A DNA stretch of 59,589 nucleotides from the NCBI GenBank assembly GCA_964544655.1, contig CAZJCM010000013.1, positions 1 to 59,589 on the forward strand, given 5' to 3'. Made by a program: the position numbers and the translations under genes. The notes under the pieces were generated by a model. That model was not told the origin of the DNA and ran no database searches. It was given only the letters and a program-made list of their open reading frames with translations. Positions within the stretch are counted from its first letter, which is position 1. Every line of letters begins with the position of its first letter. Source of the stretch: HyVt-443 sp964544655 (GTDB lineage Bacteria > Pseudomonadota > Gammaproteobacteria > Chromatiales > Chromatiaceae). Below are positions 18,789 through 27,298 of the stretch, piece after piece.

Positions 18789-19151
18789 TTATAGGGTATG
18801 TGCAATCAATATTGGTGCCATCTGCACCAACACAAAGACACCGAACAGCGCCCCGGGGCTCAAAGGGTCGACCGTGAGGAAGACCATCGCGAACAAGGCT
18901 GCCGTCAGGATCAGTTTCTGCAATTCCGCGCCATAAAAGCGCCCCAGCAAACGGCCCGGCTCCTGCGCCCGATAAGGTACGAAGGCCCGTAACATGAACA
19001 ACCCGTTACCGGCGACAGCAATCAGGCCACCAATCAGGCCTGACCAGGCATGAAGCCCGCCTAACGAAACCAGAACAAGCGCTGCAATGTGTGCTGTCAC
19101 TAGCTGCGCAACAACCACACGGCGGGCCCGACTTTTTCCGGCCAGATCCAT
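18789..19151 (-). CDS. atpI: ATP synthase accessory protein I
   Basis: A 120-residue protein with four likely membrane helices, including SLGGLHAWSGLIGGLIAVAGNGLFML. AtpI helps assemble the c-ring in several bacteria. It opens the atp operon, ending 20 bases before atpB. Sequence conservation in this family is low; position supports the call most. Confidence 0.88.
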   Translation of the reverse strand: MDLAGKSRARRVVVAQLVTAHIAALVLVSLGGLHAWSGLIGGLIAVAGNGLFMLRAFVPYRAQEPGRLLGRFYGAELQKLILTAALFAMVFLTVDPLSPGALFGVFVLVQMAPILIAHTL

Positions 19152-19196
19152 ACCAGCCCGTCCCCGGCAAAAAGCCCTGCCTGTCTAAAAACGCGA

Positions 19197-19225
19197 AGTA
19201 TAAGAGGTTGAGAATATAAGGTCAA
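19197..19225 (-). promoter_or_regulatory. Sigma-70 type promoter of the atp operon
   Basis: On the minus strand TTGACC and TATACT are separated by exactly 17 bases, close to consensus. Transcription would start near 19190, about 40 bases before the atpI ATG. Confidence 0.75.
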
Positions 19226-19328
19226 ACGATGGGCGAATAAAAATTTATATCGGCGCCCTAAACCCAATCAATAAGTTGGAGTCAGTCTAAAATTCTGCTG
19301 ATTGAGAGATGTTCCGTTTGCCCAATGC

Positions 19329-20210
19329 TCATTGAATGTGATCCAGGATACCTTCCAGTTCATCCAGGCTGTTGTAGCTGATCACCAGCTTACCCTTGCC
19401 GGAAGCGCTCTGCTGTATCTTCACCCTCGCACCCAGCTTGTCGGTCAGCGTCCCTTCCAGCTTGCGCACGTTGGGGTCTTCTTTGCCCTGCGGGGCGCTT
19501 GCGGTTTCCGCCGGTTCCGCACCCTGCAGGCGCCGCACCAGTTTCTCCGTTTCGCGTACTGACAACCCTTCGGCCACTACCCGGCGTGCGGCCTGACTCT
19601 GCAGCTTGTCTTTCAGACCCAGCAGTGCGCGGGCATGGCCCATCTCCAGGCGACGCTCCTCGATGAACTGTTTGACATCCTCGTTCAGATCCAGCAGACG
19701 CAGCAGATTGGTCACCGTGGTACGTGATTTCCCCACCGCCTGGGCGATCTGCTGGTGAGTCAGTTCGAATTCATGCAGCAGCCGATGCAGGGCTGAGGCC
19801 TCTTCCAGCGGGTTGAGGTCGTCCCGCTGGATGTTCTCGATCAACCCCATGGCCATGGCGGTCTTATCCGGCACATCCCGGATCACTACCGGAATCTCAC
19901 CCAATCCAGCCTGCTGTGCTGCCCGCCAGCGGCGCTCACCGGCGATGATCTCATAACTGTTCTTACCCACCGGCCGCACTACGATGGGCTGCACCACACC
20001 CTGGGCGGCGATAGAGTCGGCCAGCTCCTGCAGGCTTTCCGGGTTGAAGTCACGTCGCGGCTGGAAACGACCACGCTGTATCAGATCGAGGGGCAGGGAA
20101 TTCAGGCTGCTGTTCCCAGCCTCGCCTGCCGCAGGTTCGTCTGCAGTGCCGGATGCACCCCCGAGCAGGGCGTCCAAACCTCGTCCAAGACCTCGTTTCT
20201 TTGCTGCCAT
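19329..20210 (-). CDS. parB: Chromosome partitioning protein ParB
   Basis: The parS-binding CTPase of chromosome segregation (293 aa). The N-terminal ParA-stimulating end is KKRGLGRGLDALLGG; the CTP-binding region contains GERRWRAAQQAGLGEIPVVIRD and ENIQRDDLNPLEEA; the helix-turn-helix is THQQIAQAVGKSRTTVTNLLRLL; a C-terminal dimer domain ends the protein. Two matching parS sites lie in recF in this window. Confidence 0.96.
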   Translation of the reverse strand: MAAKKRGLGRGLDALLGGASGTADEPAAGEAGNSSLNSLPLDLIQRGRFQPRRDFNPESLQELADSIAAQGVVQPIVVRPVGKNSYEIIAGERRWRAAQQAGLGEIPVVIRDVPDKTAMAMGLIENIQRDDLNPLEEASALHRLLHEFELTHQQIAQAVGKSRTTVTNLLRLLDLNEDVKQFIEERRLEMGHARALLGLKDKLQSQAARRVVAEGLSVRETEKLVRRLQGAEPAETASAPQGKEDPNVRKLEGTLTDKLGARVKIQQSASGKGKLVISYNSLDELEGILDHIQ

Positions 20211-20286
20211 CGTCGTTTTCTGCCAAGTCGGGTCAGTCGTTCAGGAACCGCACTACAAGCCTGCGCAATAGGGAAGCATGTGCAGA

Positions 20287-20318
20287 ATGCCTGGATTTTA
20301 CATGAAAAATCCAGGCAT
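20287..20318. repeat. Hairpin in the parA-parB spacer
   Basis: ATGCCTGGATTTT and its exact complement flank a six-base loop, giving a 13-base-pair stem in the 128-base space between parA and parB. No T run follows on the minus strand, so full termination is doubtful. It may lower parB expression relative to parA or protect the message end. Confidence 0.6.
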
Positions 20319-20338
20319 TGCGGACAGGATACGCTCCA

Positions 20339-21142
20339 TCACGTCTTGGCCGGTGGTTCCTTTGCTGATTGCTCACGTTGTCGGTTGCGGCGCAGAAATT
20401 CACTGGCCAGGGCCAGATAGGAGATTGCACCACGGGATGACTTATCATACAGCAAAACCGGCAGGCCGTGACTCGGCGCCTCGGCCAGACGCACGTTACG
20501 GGGGATGATGGTATGGAACACCTGACCCGGAAAATGCTGCAACAATTGGGTCGAGACTTCGATGGTTAGCCGGTTTCTCGGATCATGCATGGTGCGCAGG
20601 ATACCTTCGATCTGCAGCTTGTCATTACGGGTGGCCTGGATCTGACGAATGGTGCCGATCAGGGCGGACAGTCCTTCCAGGGCGTAGTACTCGCACTGCA
20701 ACGGTATCAACACCCCATCCGCTGCCACCAACGCATTGAGGGTCAGCATATTGAGGGAGGGAGGACAGTCGATGATGATGAAATCATAGCGCTCACGGCT
20801 GCTGCCGAGTGCCAGGTCCAACCGCTTTTCCCGCAATGGGGCATTCATCAGGCCAACCTCGGCGGCGGTCAGGTCACTGTTGGCCGGCAACACATCGAAG
20901 CCCGCCTCGGGGGAGGGCACGATCACTTCATCCAGTTTGGCCTCGGCCAGCAGCACGTCGCAGGTGGATCTCTCCAACTGGTGCTTGTCCACCCCGCAGC
21001 CCATGGTGGCATTGCCCTGGGGGTCGAGATCAACCAGCAACACCCGCTGTTTCAAGGTGGCCAGGGAGGCTGTCAGATTGACCGCCGTGGTGGTCTTGCC
21101 GACCCCCCCCTTTTGATTGGCGACACAGATAATTCGGCCCAT
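20339..21142 (-). CDS. parA: Chromosome partitioning ATPase ParA
   Basis: A deviant Walker ATPase of 267 residues that moves ParB-parS complexes apart on the nucleoid. The signature is CVANQKGGVGKTTTAVNLTASLA, followed by LLVDLDPQGNATMGCG and FIIIDCPPSLNMLTLNALVAAD. It has no N-terminal DNA-binding extension, as is usual for chromosomal ParA. parB follows on the same strand. Confidence 0.97.
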   Translation of the reverse strand: MGRIICVANQKGGVGKTTTAVNLTASLATLKQRVLLVDLDPQGNATMGCGVDKHQLERSTCDVLLAEAKLDEVIVPSPEAGFDVLPANSDLTAAEVGLMNAPLREKRLDLALGSSRERYDFIIIDCPPSLNMLTLNALVAADGVLIPLQCEYYALEGLSALIGTIRQIQATRNDKLQIEGILRTMHDPRNRLTIEVSTQLLQHFPGQVFHTIIPRNVRLAEAPSHGLPVLLYDKSSRGAISYLALASEFLRRNRQREQSAKEPPAKT

Positions 21143-21221
21143 TGAGCATTCCTGCGGTTACGTCGTCTCTTCGGCATGCGAGCCCGCGATGGCGGGCCAC
21201 ACCCAGGTAGGGGCAGTGAGA

Positions 21222-21360
21222 ATATCAGATGTGGTGGGTCGGAGTCAGGCTATCGTTACCGATTCCCGAGCGCAAGGGGTCGGAGTCAGACTGCCGCAGA
21301 GACCCGGTAAAACCTCGTTCCTTGGGCAGTCTGGCTCCGTATATGGTCGACCTCTGATAT
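21222..21360. repeat. Small imperfect inverted-repeat element upstream of parA
   Basis: ATATCAGA at 21222 is answered by TCTGATAT at 21353. Inside, GGGTCGGAGTCAGGCT (21236-21251) recurs directly with one change at 21277-21292 and inverted as AGTCTGGCTCC at 21329. It fills most of the space upstream of parA and has no coding potential. It looks like a REP- or MITE-type element; that class is inferred. Confidence 0.55.
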
Positions 21361-21362
21361 CT

Positions 21363-21662
21363 TCACAGCTTGAACAGCGCCTCTGCCGTCTGCTGCAAGG
21401 CAGCCGCCTCACTGTCACCTCCTGCAGCCGCCGGCTCCAGCGTCGCTTCGAAGAACTCACAGTAGTTGGCCCGCTCCTTCTCCAGCACCCGTTCGGCCAT
21501 GGGTTCACGACACTGATTGGTCGCGGCACTGGAGAACCAGCGGCAGTTACGACAGACCCGGGTCGGTTTGCCGCAGGAAAGACAATTGGTCTCACGGCCG
21601 AAATCTTGGCTGCCCAGCGCCGCCCCGCAGTGCCAGCAATGCCCCTGTATCTGTGCCGACAT
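21363..21662 (-). CDS. Small zinc-ribbon protein, function unknown
   Basis: A 99-residue protein with paired cysteines CWHCG, CLSCGKPTRVCRNC and a later CREP and CEFF, which suggests one or two zinc ribbons or a rubredoxin-like metal site. It starts two bases after the rubrerythrin stop codon, so the two are co-expressed, and it may work with rubrerythrin in peroxide defence. The role is inferred from position only. Confidence 0.75.
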   Translation of the reverse strand: MSAQIQGHCWHCGAALGSQDFGRETNCLSCGKPTRVCRNCRWFSSAATNQCREPMAERVLEKERANYCEFFEATLEPAAAGGDSEAAALQQTAEALFKL

Positions 21663-21664
21663 GG

Positions 21665-22243
21665 TTACCAGTTCTCACCCAACAGTTCAAAATAGGCCTG
21701 CGGATGCAGGCAGGCCGGGCAGACCACCGGTGCCGCATCGCCTTCGTGCAGATAGCCGCAGTTGAGGCAACGCCATACCACCTTGCCGTTACGCTTGAAT
21801 ACCTTTCCTGCCTCCAGATTATCGGCCAGTTCCTTGTAGCGCTTACCATGCTGTTTTTCTGCTATCGAGATCGCCTCGAACGCGGCGGCTACTGCATTGA
21901 AGCCCTCTTCCCGGGCCACCTTGGCGAAGGCAGGGTACATCTCGGTCCACTCATGTTCCTCACCTGCAGCGGCAGCACGCAGATTGGCCAGCGTATCGCC
22001 GATGACGCCGGCAGGAAAGGTCTCCGTAATCTCTACCTCACCACCTTCGAGAAATTTGAAAAAGCGCTTGGCGTGCTCCTTCTCCTGATTCGCCGTCTCT
22101 TCGAATATCTGGGCGATCTGCACCAAGCCCTCTTTACGCGCCGCCCCGGCAAAATAGGTGTACCGATTGCGCGCCTGGGACTCCCCGGCAAATGCGATCA
22201 GCAGATTTTTTTCCGTCTGTGTGCCCTTGATGCTCTTTGCCAT
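21665..22243 (-). CDS. rbr: Rubrerythrin
   Basis: A non-heme diiron peroxidase of about 192 residues. The N-terminal four-helix domain carries the iron ligands (LLIAFAGESQARNRYTYFA, EETANQEKEHAKRF, EEHEWTEMYPAFAKVAREEG, ISIAEKQHGKRY). The C-terminal rubredoxin domain has WRCLNCGYLHEG and APVVCPACLHPQAYFE. It reduces hydrogen peroxide in the cytoplasm, typical of microaerobic or anaerobic bacteria. The start is set at ATG 22243 (MAKSIKGTQTEKN); eight residues upstream are possible but not conserved. Confidence 0.95.
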   Translation of the reverse strand: MAKSIKGTQTEKNLLIAFAGESQARNRYTYFAGAARKEGLVQIAQIFEETANQEKEHAKRFFKFLEGGEVEITETFPAGVIGDTLANLRAAAAGEEHEWTEMYPAFAKVAREEGFNAVAAAFEAISIAEKQHGKRYKELADNLEAGKVFKRNGKVVWRCLNCGYLHEGDAAPVVCPACLHPQAYFELLGENW

Positions 22244-22462
22244 GCTGTTTACCCCATGTTGAAACAATGCCGTTGATAATCAATCGGCTCAAAGTATGCT
22301 CTCAGCCAACGCTCGTACTCCACGGAACCCATCACTGAGTGGTGGAAAAACCGGGCGCCCCAGACCCGAGGCAGCCATTCACAAATCGACCCACGGTTTC
22401 CTCACCGCGTTTTGTATGGTTATGTATACCACACCTGACACATAACCGGCCGACGTCGAATC

Positions 22463-22792
22463 ATGCCAACACTACCCGACTCATTGAGAGCATGGCAGAC
22501 CAACTCATTCAACCAGACCCTGAAACGTGAATTGAGGGCCTTACCGGGCGGCACCCTTCCTTTACATAAAGGAACCACCCAGGGCGGCCTGGTCGACGAC
22601 AGTGACATAGCCGTCACCATCCTGCGCAGCAGCGAAGATGGGAGCTCGATTCAGGCCGAAATCGGTGTCTTCTTCCACGAGATCGTCGGCGGCTGCAGCT
22701 GTGGTGACGATCCTGTTGCCGACAACAGCTATTGTGAACTCCGGATAACCATAGACAAAATCAGCGCAGAGGCCCACTTTTCATTGATATGA
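22463..22792 (+). CDS. Small conserved hypothetical protein
   Basis: A soluble 109-residue protein that I cannot assign to a function. It has a compact acidic sequence with a central GGCSCGDDP and YCELRITIDK that resembles a family of small uncharacterised gammaproteobacterial proteins. It is transcribed opposite to its neighbours and ends 24 bases before the convergent gene at 22817. Confidence 0.7.
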   Translation: MPTLPDSLRAWQTNSFNQTLKRELRALPGGTLPLHKGTTQGGLVDDSDIAVTILRSSEDGSSIQAEIGVFFHEIVGGCSCGDDPVADNSYCELRITIDKISAEAHFSLI

Positions 22793-22816
22793 CGACGCGG
22801 GGGCAGGGGAGGGGGG

Positions 22817-23263
22817 TCAGCGCATGCCTATAAGGCGCTGCCACCAGCGGCTGCGCCCCTTTGGCGTAGGCGCTTCATCATCGATGCGGGTCGGTGGGAT
22901 CTGGCTGATGATCCAGCGGGGAGGGATGCGATATCCGCAACTGCCACAGGATGAGCCAAGATTGTTCGGATCATAGACCTTGATCAAGGTCGGCTGATCC
23001 AGATCGTCCGCATAGACGATGCCGCAATAGTCATGCTGATGATCGGCGCGTAACAGTTGATCGAGATGGCGGATTGCTGTTGTCAGCTTTTCACCCTCGA
23101 TGGCATCTGCAGGCAACTCCTCCCCCACTTGGTAAAAGTACCAGGGCAGGGAAGCGCCCGTTACCCTTTCCCACAGGGTTTCCAGCTGAGGCCAGCGCAA
23201 GACCCCATAGAAAGGACCCTCGAGGCGTTCGCTGAAAGCAGGCTGTGTTTTTTCCTCAGTCAC
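22817..23263 (-). CDS. Hypothetical protein downstream of rsmG
   Basis: A 148-residue soluble protein that I do not recognise. It has a GTG start that overlaps the rsmG stop (GTGA), so it is the third gene of the mnmG-rsmG operon. The centre has a cysteine pair in SSCGSCGYRIPPRWIISQIPPTRID and the C-terminus is basic (PKGRSRWWQRL). No signal peptide or membrane helix. Confidence 0.7.
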   Translation of the reverse strand: MTEEKTQPAFSERLEGPFYGVLRWPQLETLWERVTGASLPWYFYQVGEELPADAIEGEKLTTAIRHLDQLLRADHQHDYCGIVYADDLDQPTLIKVYDPNNLGSSCGSCGYRIPPRWIISQIPPTRIDDEAPTPKGRSRWWQRLIGMR

Positions 23264-23967
23264 TTATCGGCTCCTGTGAACGTTCCACCGGCAGACCGTT
23301 CGGCCATGGGGCCGTTTGACTCCGATGGGAATGAGCAAAGGATCGCATGGCGGCTCCCTTCAGTCGCGGGAACCCGAAGAGGCTCGATCCTGATCGTGGC
23401 ACCATCTTGTTCCGCCTGCTGAATCTCAGCCTCATTCACCCCGCCTTTCATCGCCAGCAACAGACCATCAGGGACGAGAAGATGAGCGGTGAGCTGGATG
23501 ATCTTCGGCAGCGCAGCGAACGCCCGCGAGACGATGGTGGTGAAGCCCGCTTCCGGCCGGAATTTCTCCACCCGGCCATGCACCACGGTGATATTGTCCA
23601 GGCCCAGCTCCATCAGCACCTGATGAATGAAGCGGGTTTTCTTGCCATTGGTGTCGAGCAGGGTGAAATGGCGCTCCGGGCTGGCGATGGCCAGGGGCAC
23701 GCCCGGCAATCCGGGGCCGGTGCCTACATCCAGGATGTTGTCTCCCCGCAGCAGCCGCAGGATAGAGAGCGAATCGAGCAACTGGCGCGCGACCATCTCC
23801 TCCGGATCCCGGATCGCGGTCAGATTGAACGCCCGGTTCCATTTGTCCAGCAGGGCCAGATAGTCCAACGACCGGGCCTGCTGTGTCTCAGACAGACCTA
23901 TTCCCATTTCCGCCAGCCCGGATGCCAATTGCCCCGGCCAGGCGGGATGCGGTGCCGGAGCCGTCAT
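23260..23967 (-). CDS. rsmG: 16S rRNA (guanine-527-N7) methyltransferase
   Basis: A SAM-dependent methyltransferase (formerly GidB), 235 residues. The SAM-binding motif is ILDVGTGPGLPGVPLAIASPE, and TIVSRAFAALPKIIQL is the conserved later block. The ATG shares one base with the mnmG stop codon (TGATG), showing coupling. Confidence 0.96.
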   Translation of the reverse strand: MTAPAPHPAWPGQLASGLAEMGIGLSETQQARSLDYLALLDKWNRAFNLTAIRDPEEMVARQLLDSLSILRLLRGDNILDVGTGPGLPGVPLAIASPERHFTLLDTNGKKTRFIHQVLMELGLDNITVVHGRVEKFRPEAGFTTIVSRAFAALPKIIQLTAHLLVPDGLLLAMKGGVNEAEIQQAEQDGATIRIEPLRVPATEGSRHAILCSFPSESNGPMAERSAGGTFTGADK

Positions 23968-25841
23968 CAGGCGGCTCCCTTCTTCAGCTGGATCAGCAGC
24001 AGAGAGATGGCGGCCGGCGTGATGCCGGGGATACGCCCCGCCTGGCCAATGGTGGCAGGGCGGCCCGCTTTCAGTTTCTCCCGCACCTCGCTGGAGAGTC
24101 CCGCCACCCGGTCATAATCGAACCCCTCCGGCAACCGCACCGACTCTTTCTCCCGCAGTCGTTCGATCTCCGCCTGCTGGCGACGAATGTAGCCGGCATA
24201 GCGGGCCTGGATCTCCAGCTGCTCCGCCACCTTCGGATCACTCACGCCCGGCGCGATCTCCGGCAGGGTACGCAGCAGCTGATAGTCCAGCTCCGGCCGT
24301 GCCAGCAGGTCCAATGCCCGGCTCTCCCGTGACAGCGGGCTGCCGGTGACCTGCCCGATGCGATCGGCTGCGGCCGTGCCGGGACGAATCCATATATCGC
24401 GCAGCCGCTGCTGCTCCCGCTCCAGGGCTTCCCGCTTCTCGGCAAAGGCGCGCCAGCGCGCCTCCGTGATCAGTCCCAGCCGATGGCCCTGTTCCGTCAG
24501 CCGCAGATCCGCATTGTCCTCCCGCAGCAGCAGACGGAACTCGGCACGGCTGGTGAACATGCGGTAGGGCTCTTTGGTGCCACGGGTGATCAGGTCATCC
24601 ACCAGAACCCCCAGGTAGGCCTGATCCCGGCGCAACGTCCAGGGCGCCTGTTCCCGCACCCGAAGCAGGGCATTGGCACCGGCCAGCAACCCCTGGGCGG
24701 CGGCCTCCTCATAGCCGGTGGTGCCGTTGATCTGACCGGCAAAGAAGAGCCCATCGATGAAGCGTGTCTCCAGGGTTGGCCGCAAGTCCCGGGGATCGAG
24801 GAAATCGTACTCGATAGCATAGCCCGGGCGGGTGATATGGGCCTGCTCCAGGCCCGCCATGGAGCGCACCAGGGCCTGCTGCACGTCGAAAGGGAGGGAG
24901 GTGGAGATACCGTTTGGGTATACCTCGTTGCTCTCCAGCCCCTCCGGCTCGAGAAAGATCTGGTGGGATTCCCGCTCGGCAAAACGCACCACCTTATCTT
25001 CGATGGATGGACAATAGCGCGGGCCTATGCCTTCGATCACCCCGGTGTACATCGGAGAGCGGGACATGCCGCCGCGGATGATCTCATGGGTATGGGGATT
25101 GGTATGGGTGATGTGGCAGCTCACCTGTGGCGGATGCTCCGCTGCCGTACCAAGAAAGGAGAAGACAGGCACCGGCTCGTCGCCGGGCTGCTCCTGCAAC
25201 CGGGAGTAATCGATGCTGCGCCGGTCGATACGCGGCGGCGTTCCGGTCTTCAGCCGTCCGACCCGGAATGGCAACTCACGCAGACGCCGGGCCAGGGCAT
25301 TGGCCGGCGGGTCACCGGCACGCCCCCCCTCGTGGTTGCTGAGACCGATGTGGATACGGCCACCCAGGAATGTTCCGGTGGCCAGCACCACCGACCGGGC
25401 GCGAAAGCGCAGCCCCATCCGGGTGACCACGCCGGTGACCCGCCCGCCCTCCACCAGCAGGTCGTCTACCGCCTGCTGAAACAGCTGCAGGTTGGGTTGA
25501 TTCTCCAGTGCCCGGCGCACCGCCATACGATACAGCTGGCGATCTGTCTGGGCCCTGGTCGCCTGTACCGCCGGTCCCTTACGGGCGTTGAGAATACGAA
25601 ACTGAATACCGCTCCGGTCCGTCGCCCGGGCCATCAATCCACCCAGGGCATCCACCTCCTTCACCAAATGCCCCTTGCCGATACCACCGATGGCCGGATT
25701 GCAGCTCATCTGCCCCAGGGTCTCGATATTGTGTGTCAGCAGCAGGGTACGGCCGCCCATGCGCGCAGCCGCAAGGGCCGCCTCGGTCCCGGCATGGCCA
25801 CCGCCAACCACGATCACATCAAAACTATCACTATGAAACAT
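23967..25841 (-). CDS. mnmG: tRNA uridine-34 carboxymethylaminomethyl-modifying enzyme MnmG
   Basis: The FAD-dependent partner of MnmE (formerly GidA), 624 residues, normal length. The dinucleotide-binding motif is VIVVGGGHAGTEAALAAAR; the family signatures CNPAIGGIGKGHLVKEVDALGG and GPRYCPSIEDKVVRF are intact. It modifies the wobble uridine of several tRNAs. It heads the operon with rsmG and a hypothetical gene. Confidence 0.98.
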   Translation of the reverse strand: MFHSDSFDVIVVGGGHAGTEAALAAARMGGRTLLLTHNIETLGQMSCNPAIGGIGKGHLVKEVDALGGLMARATDRSGIQFRILNARKGPAVQATRAQTDRQLYRMAVRRALENQPNLQLFQQAVDDLLVEGGRVTGVVTRMGLRFRARSVVLATGTFLGGRIHIGLSNHEGGRAGDPPANALARRLRELPFRVGRLKTGTPPRIDRRSIDYSRLQEQPGDEPVPVFSFLGTAAEHPPQVSCHITHTNPHTHEIIRGGMSRSPMYTGVIEGIGPRYCPSIEDKVVRFAERESHQIFLEPEGLESNEVYPNGISTSLPFDVQQALVRSMAGLEQAHITRPGYAIEYDFLDPRDLRPTLETRFIDGLFFAGQINGTTGYEEAAAQGLLAGANALLRVREQAPWTLRRDQAYLGVLVDDLITRGTKEPYRMFTSRAEFRLLLREDNADLRLTEQGHRLGLITEARWRAFAEKREALEREQQRLRDIWIRPGTAAADRIGQVTGSPLSRESRALDLLARPELDYQLLRTLPEIAPGVSDPKVAEQLEIQARYAGYIRRQQAEIERLREKESVRLPEGFDYDRVAGLSSEVREKLKAGRPATIGQAGRIPGITPAAISLLLIQLKKGAA

Positions 25842-26142
25842 GCTGTATCCGGATTATCGTCAGGGCAACCATTTTAGCAGTGAAATGAAAAGAGCCGCCC
25901 ATCTTAACCCCAACATCGTACCCGGTCACACGTAAAATGCCATATCATTATGATATATATGTTTTTTTAGGAATATCAGCAGATAACGAAATGTAGCCGC
26001 CCTCTGTTGAACGCGCCCTCACACCGATCTGGCCGTCCTCAGCCGGTATTGTCTCAATCGCACCGCATCACCTGGAGCGATGCCGAACAGCGGAAGGCTG
26101 GCCCGCAGGGCGAAATTGGGACTGGATTCTATATTGGCCGGG
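25842..26142. other. Spacer upstream of mnmG
   Basis: This region must hold the mnmG promoter. It contains the short repeat CTTAACCCCAACATCG at 25903 shared with 10931, and an AT-rich palindromic stretch ATATCATTATGATAT near 25942. No gene is visible. Together with the element at 26143-26310 it makes 506 bases without a gene. Confidence 0.5.
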
Positions 26143-26310
26143 TTAACAGCCTGTCGGATTTAGGTGATCGCAGCGAGCATGGTGGGAGAATGAGATCAAA
26201 TTTTCACGATTTTGAGGCGCATAGTGGTTCTACGCAACGAAAAATCGGGGGAATTTGAGCCGCCCTCCCACCAGCGCAGTAGATTAATCCTAAATTCGAC
26301 AGGCTGTTAA
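26143..26310. mobile_element. MITE-like element with 22-bp terminal inverted repeats
   Basis: The left end 26143-26164 begins TTAACAGCCTGTCGGATT and the right end 26289-26310 is its inverted copy with one mismatch in 22. A further GGTGGGAG is inverted inside both ends. The 168-base element has no coding potential and sits upstream of the MoxR gene. A diverged copy of one end is at 31395-31426. I infer a small non-autonomous mobile element; no target duplication is obvious. Confidence 0.65.
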
Positions 26311-26347
26311 TAGATTTTTATGGTGACTGAATGGTTACGGATCAACT

Positions 26348-27298
26348 ATGCTCGATACAGGTACGGATAACCCGGAAACAATGAAACAGCTACTGGACCA
26401 TATCATCACCGAGGCCGGGCGCATCATCCTGGGCAAGGAGCCGGTAGTGCGGCTGGCCCTGGCCTGCATGCTGGCCCGTGGCCATCTGCTGATCGAAGAT
26501 CTGCCCGGGGTGGGCAAGACCACCCTGGCCCACCTGTTGGCGCGCCTGCTGGGACTGCAGTATCAGCGGATCCAGTTCACCAGCGACATGCTGCCGTCGG
26601 ACATTCTCGGTGCCTCCATCTATGACCGGGAAGAGGGACGCTTCCATTTCCATCCCGGCCCCATTTTCGCGCAACTGGTACTGGCGGATGAGATCAACCG
26701 GGCCACTCCCAAGGCCCAGAGCGCCCTGTTGGAGGCAATGGAGGAGCAACAGGTGACCACCGAAGGCGAGACCCGCCCGCTGCCTGAACCCTTTTTCGTT
26801 ATCGCAACACAGAATCCGGCGCATCAAATTGGCACCTTCCCGCTGCCGGAATCCCAGCTCGACCGTTTCCTCATGCGCCTGGCCTTGGGCTACCCGGATC
26901 AGGCGTCTGAACGTGAACTGCTGGCCGGACGCGATCGCCGCGCCCTGTTGGCTGAGGTCCAGCCCTGCATCGACCCGGCACAACTGGCACGGCTGCAGCA
27001 TCAGGCCGACCAGGTGCAGATATCGGACGCCATCCTCGACTACTGCCAGCAACTCCTGGCCTTCAGCCGCACCAATCCCCGGTTCAATCATGGCCTCTCA
27101 CCCAGGGCCGGCCTGGCACTGCTGCACAGCGCACGCGCCTGGGCACTGCTGGCGCACCGGGACCAGCTGCTGCCGGAGGATATCCAGGCCGTATTGCCCG
27201 CAGTGGCCGGCCACCGATTGCACTCCACGGCGGATACCGGCATCGATGAGGGCCCCACCCTGGCCCGGTACCTGCTGGAGTCAGTGCCAATCCCATGA
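26348..27298 (+). CDS. MoxR-family AAA+ ATPase
   Basis: A chaperone-type ATPase of 316 residues. Walker A is LPGVGKTTLAHLLARLL, Walker B is LVLADEINRATPKAQSALLEAMEE, sensor 1 is FFVIATQNPA and the MoxR FTSDMLPSDILGASI stretch is intact. MoxR proteins act with DUF58 and transglutaminase partners. Here all three follow each other with ATGA overlaps, so it is one operon. Confidence 0.94.
   Translation: MLDTGTDNPETMKQLLDHIITEAGRIILGKEPVVRLALACMLARGHLLIEDLPGVGKTTLAHLLARLLGLQYQRIQFTSDMLPSDILGASIYDREEGRFHFHPGPIFAQLVLADEINRATPKAQSALLEAMEEQQVTTEGETRPLPEPFFVIATQNPAHQIGTFPLPESQLDRFLMRLALGYPDQASERELLAGRDRRALLAEVQPCIDPAQLARLQHQADQVQISDAILDYCQQLLAFSRTNPRFNHGLSPRAGLALLHSARAWALLAHRDQLLPEDIQAVLPAVAGHRLHSTADTGIDEGPTLARYLLESVPIP

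Noticed and set aside
24483..25877. 464-codon open frame opposite mnmG
   Set aside because: Shadow of mnmG.
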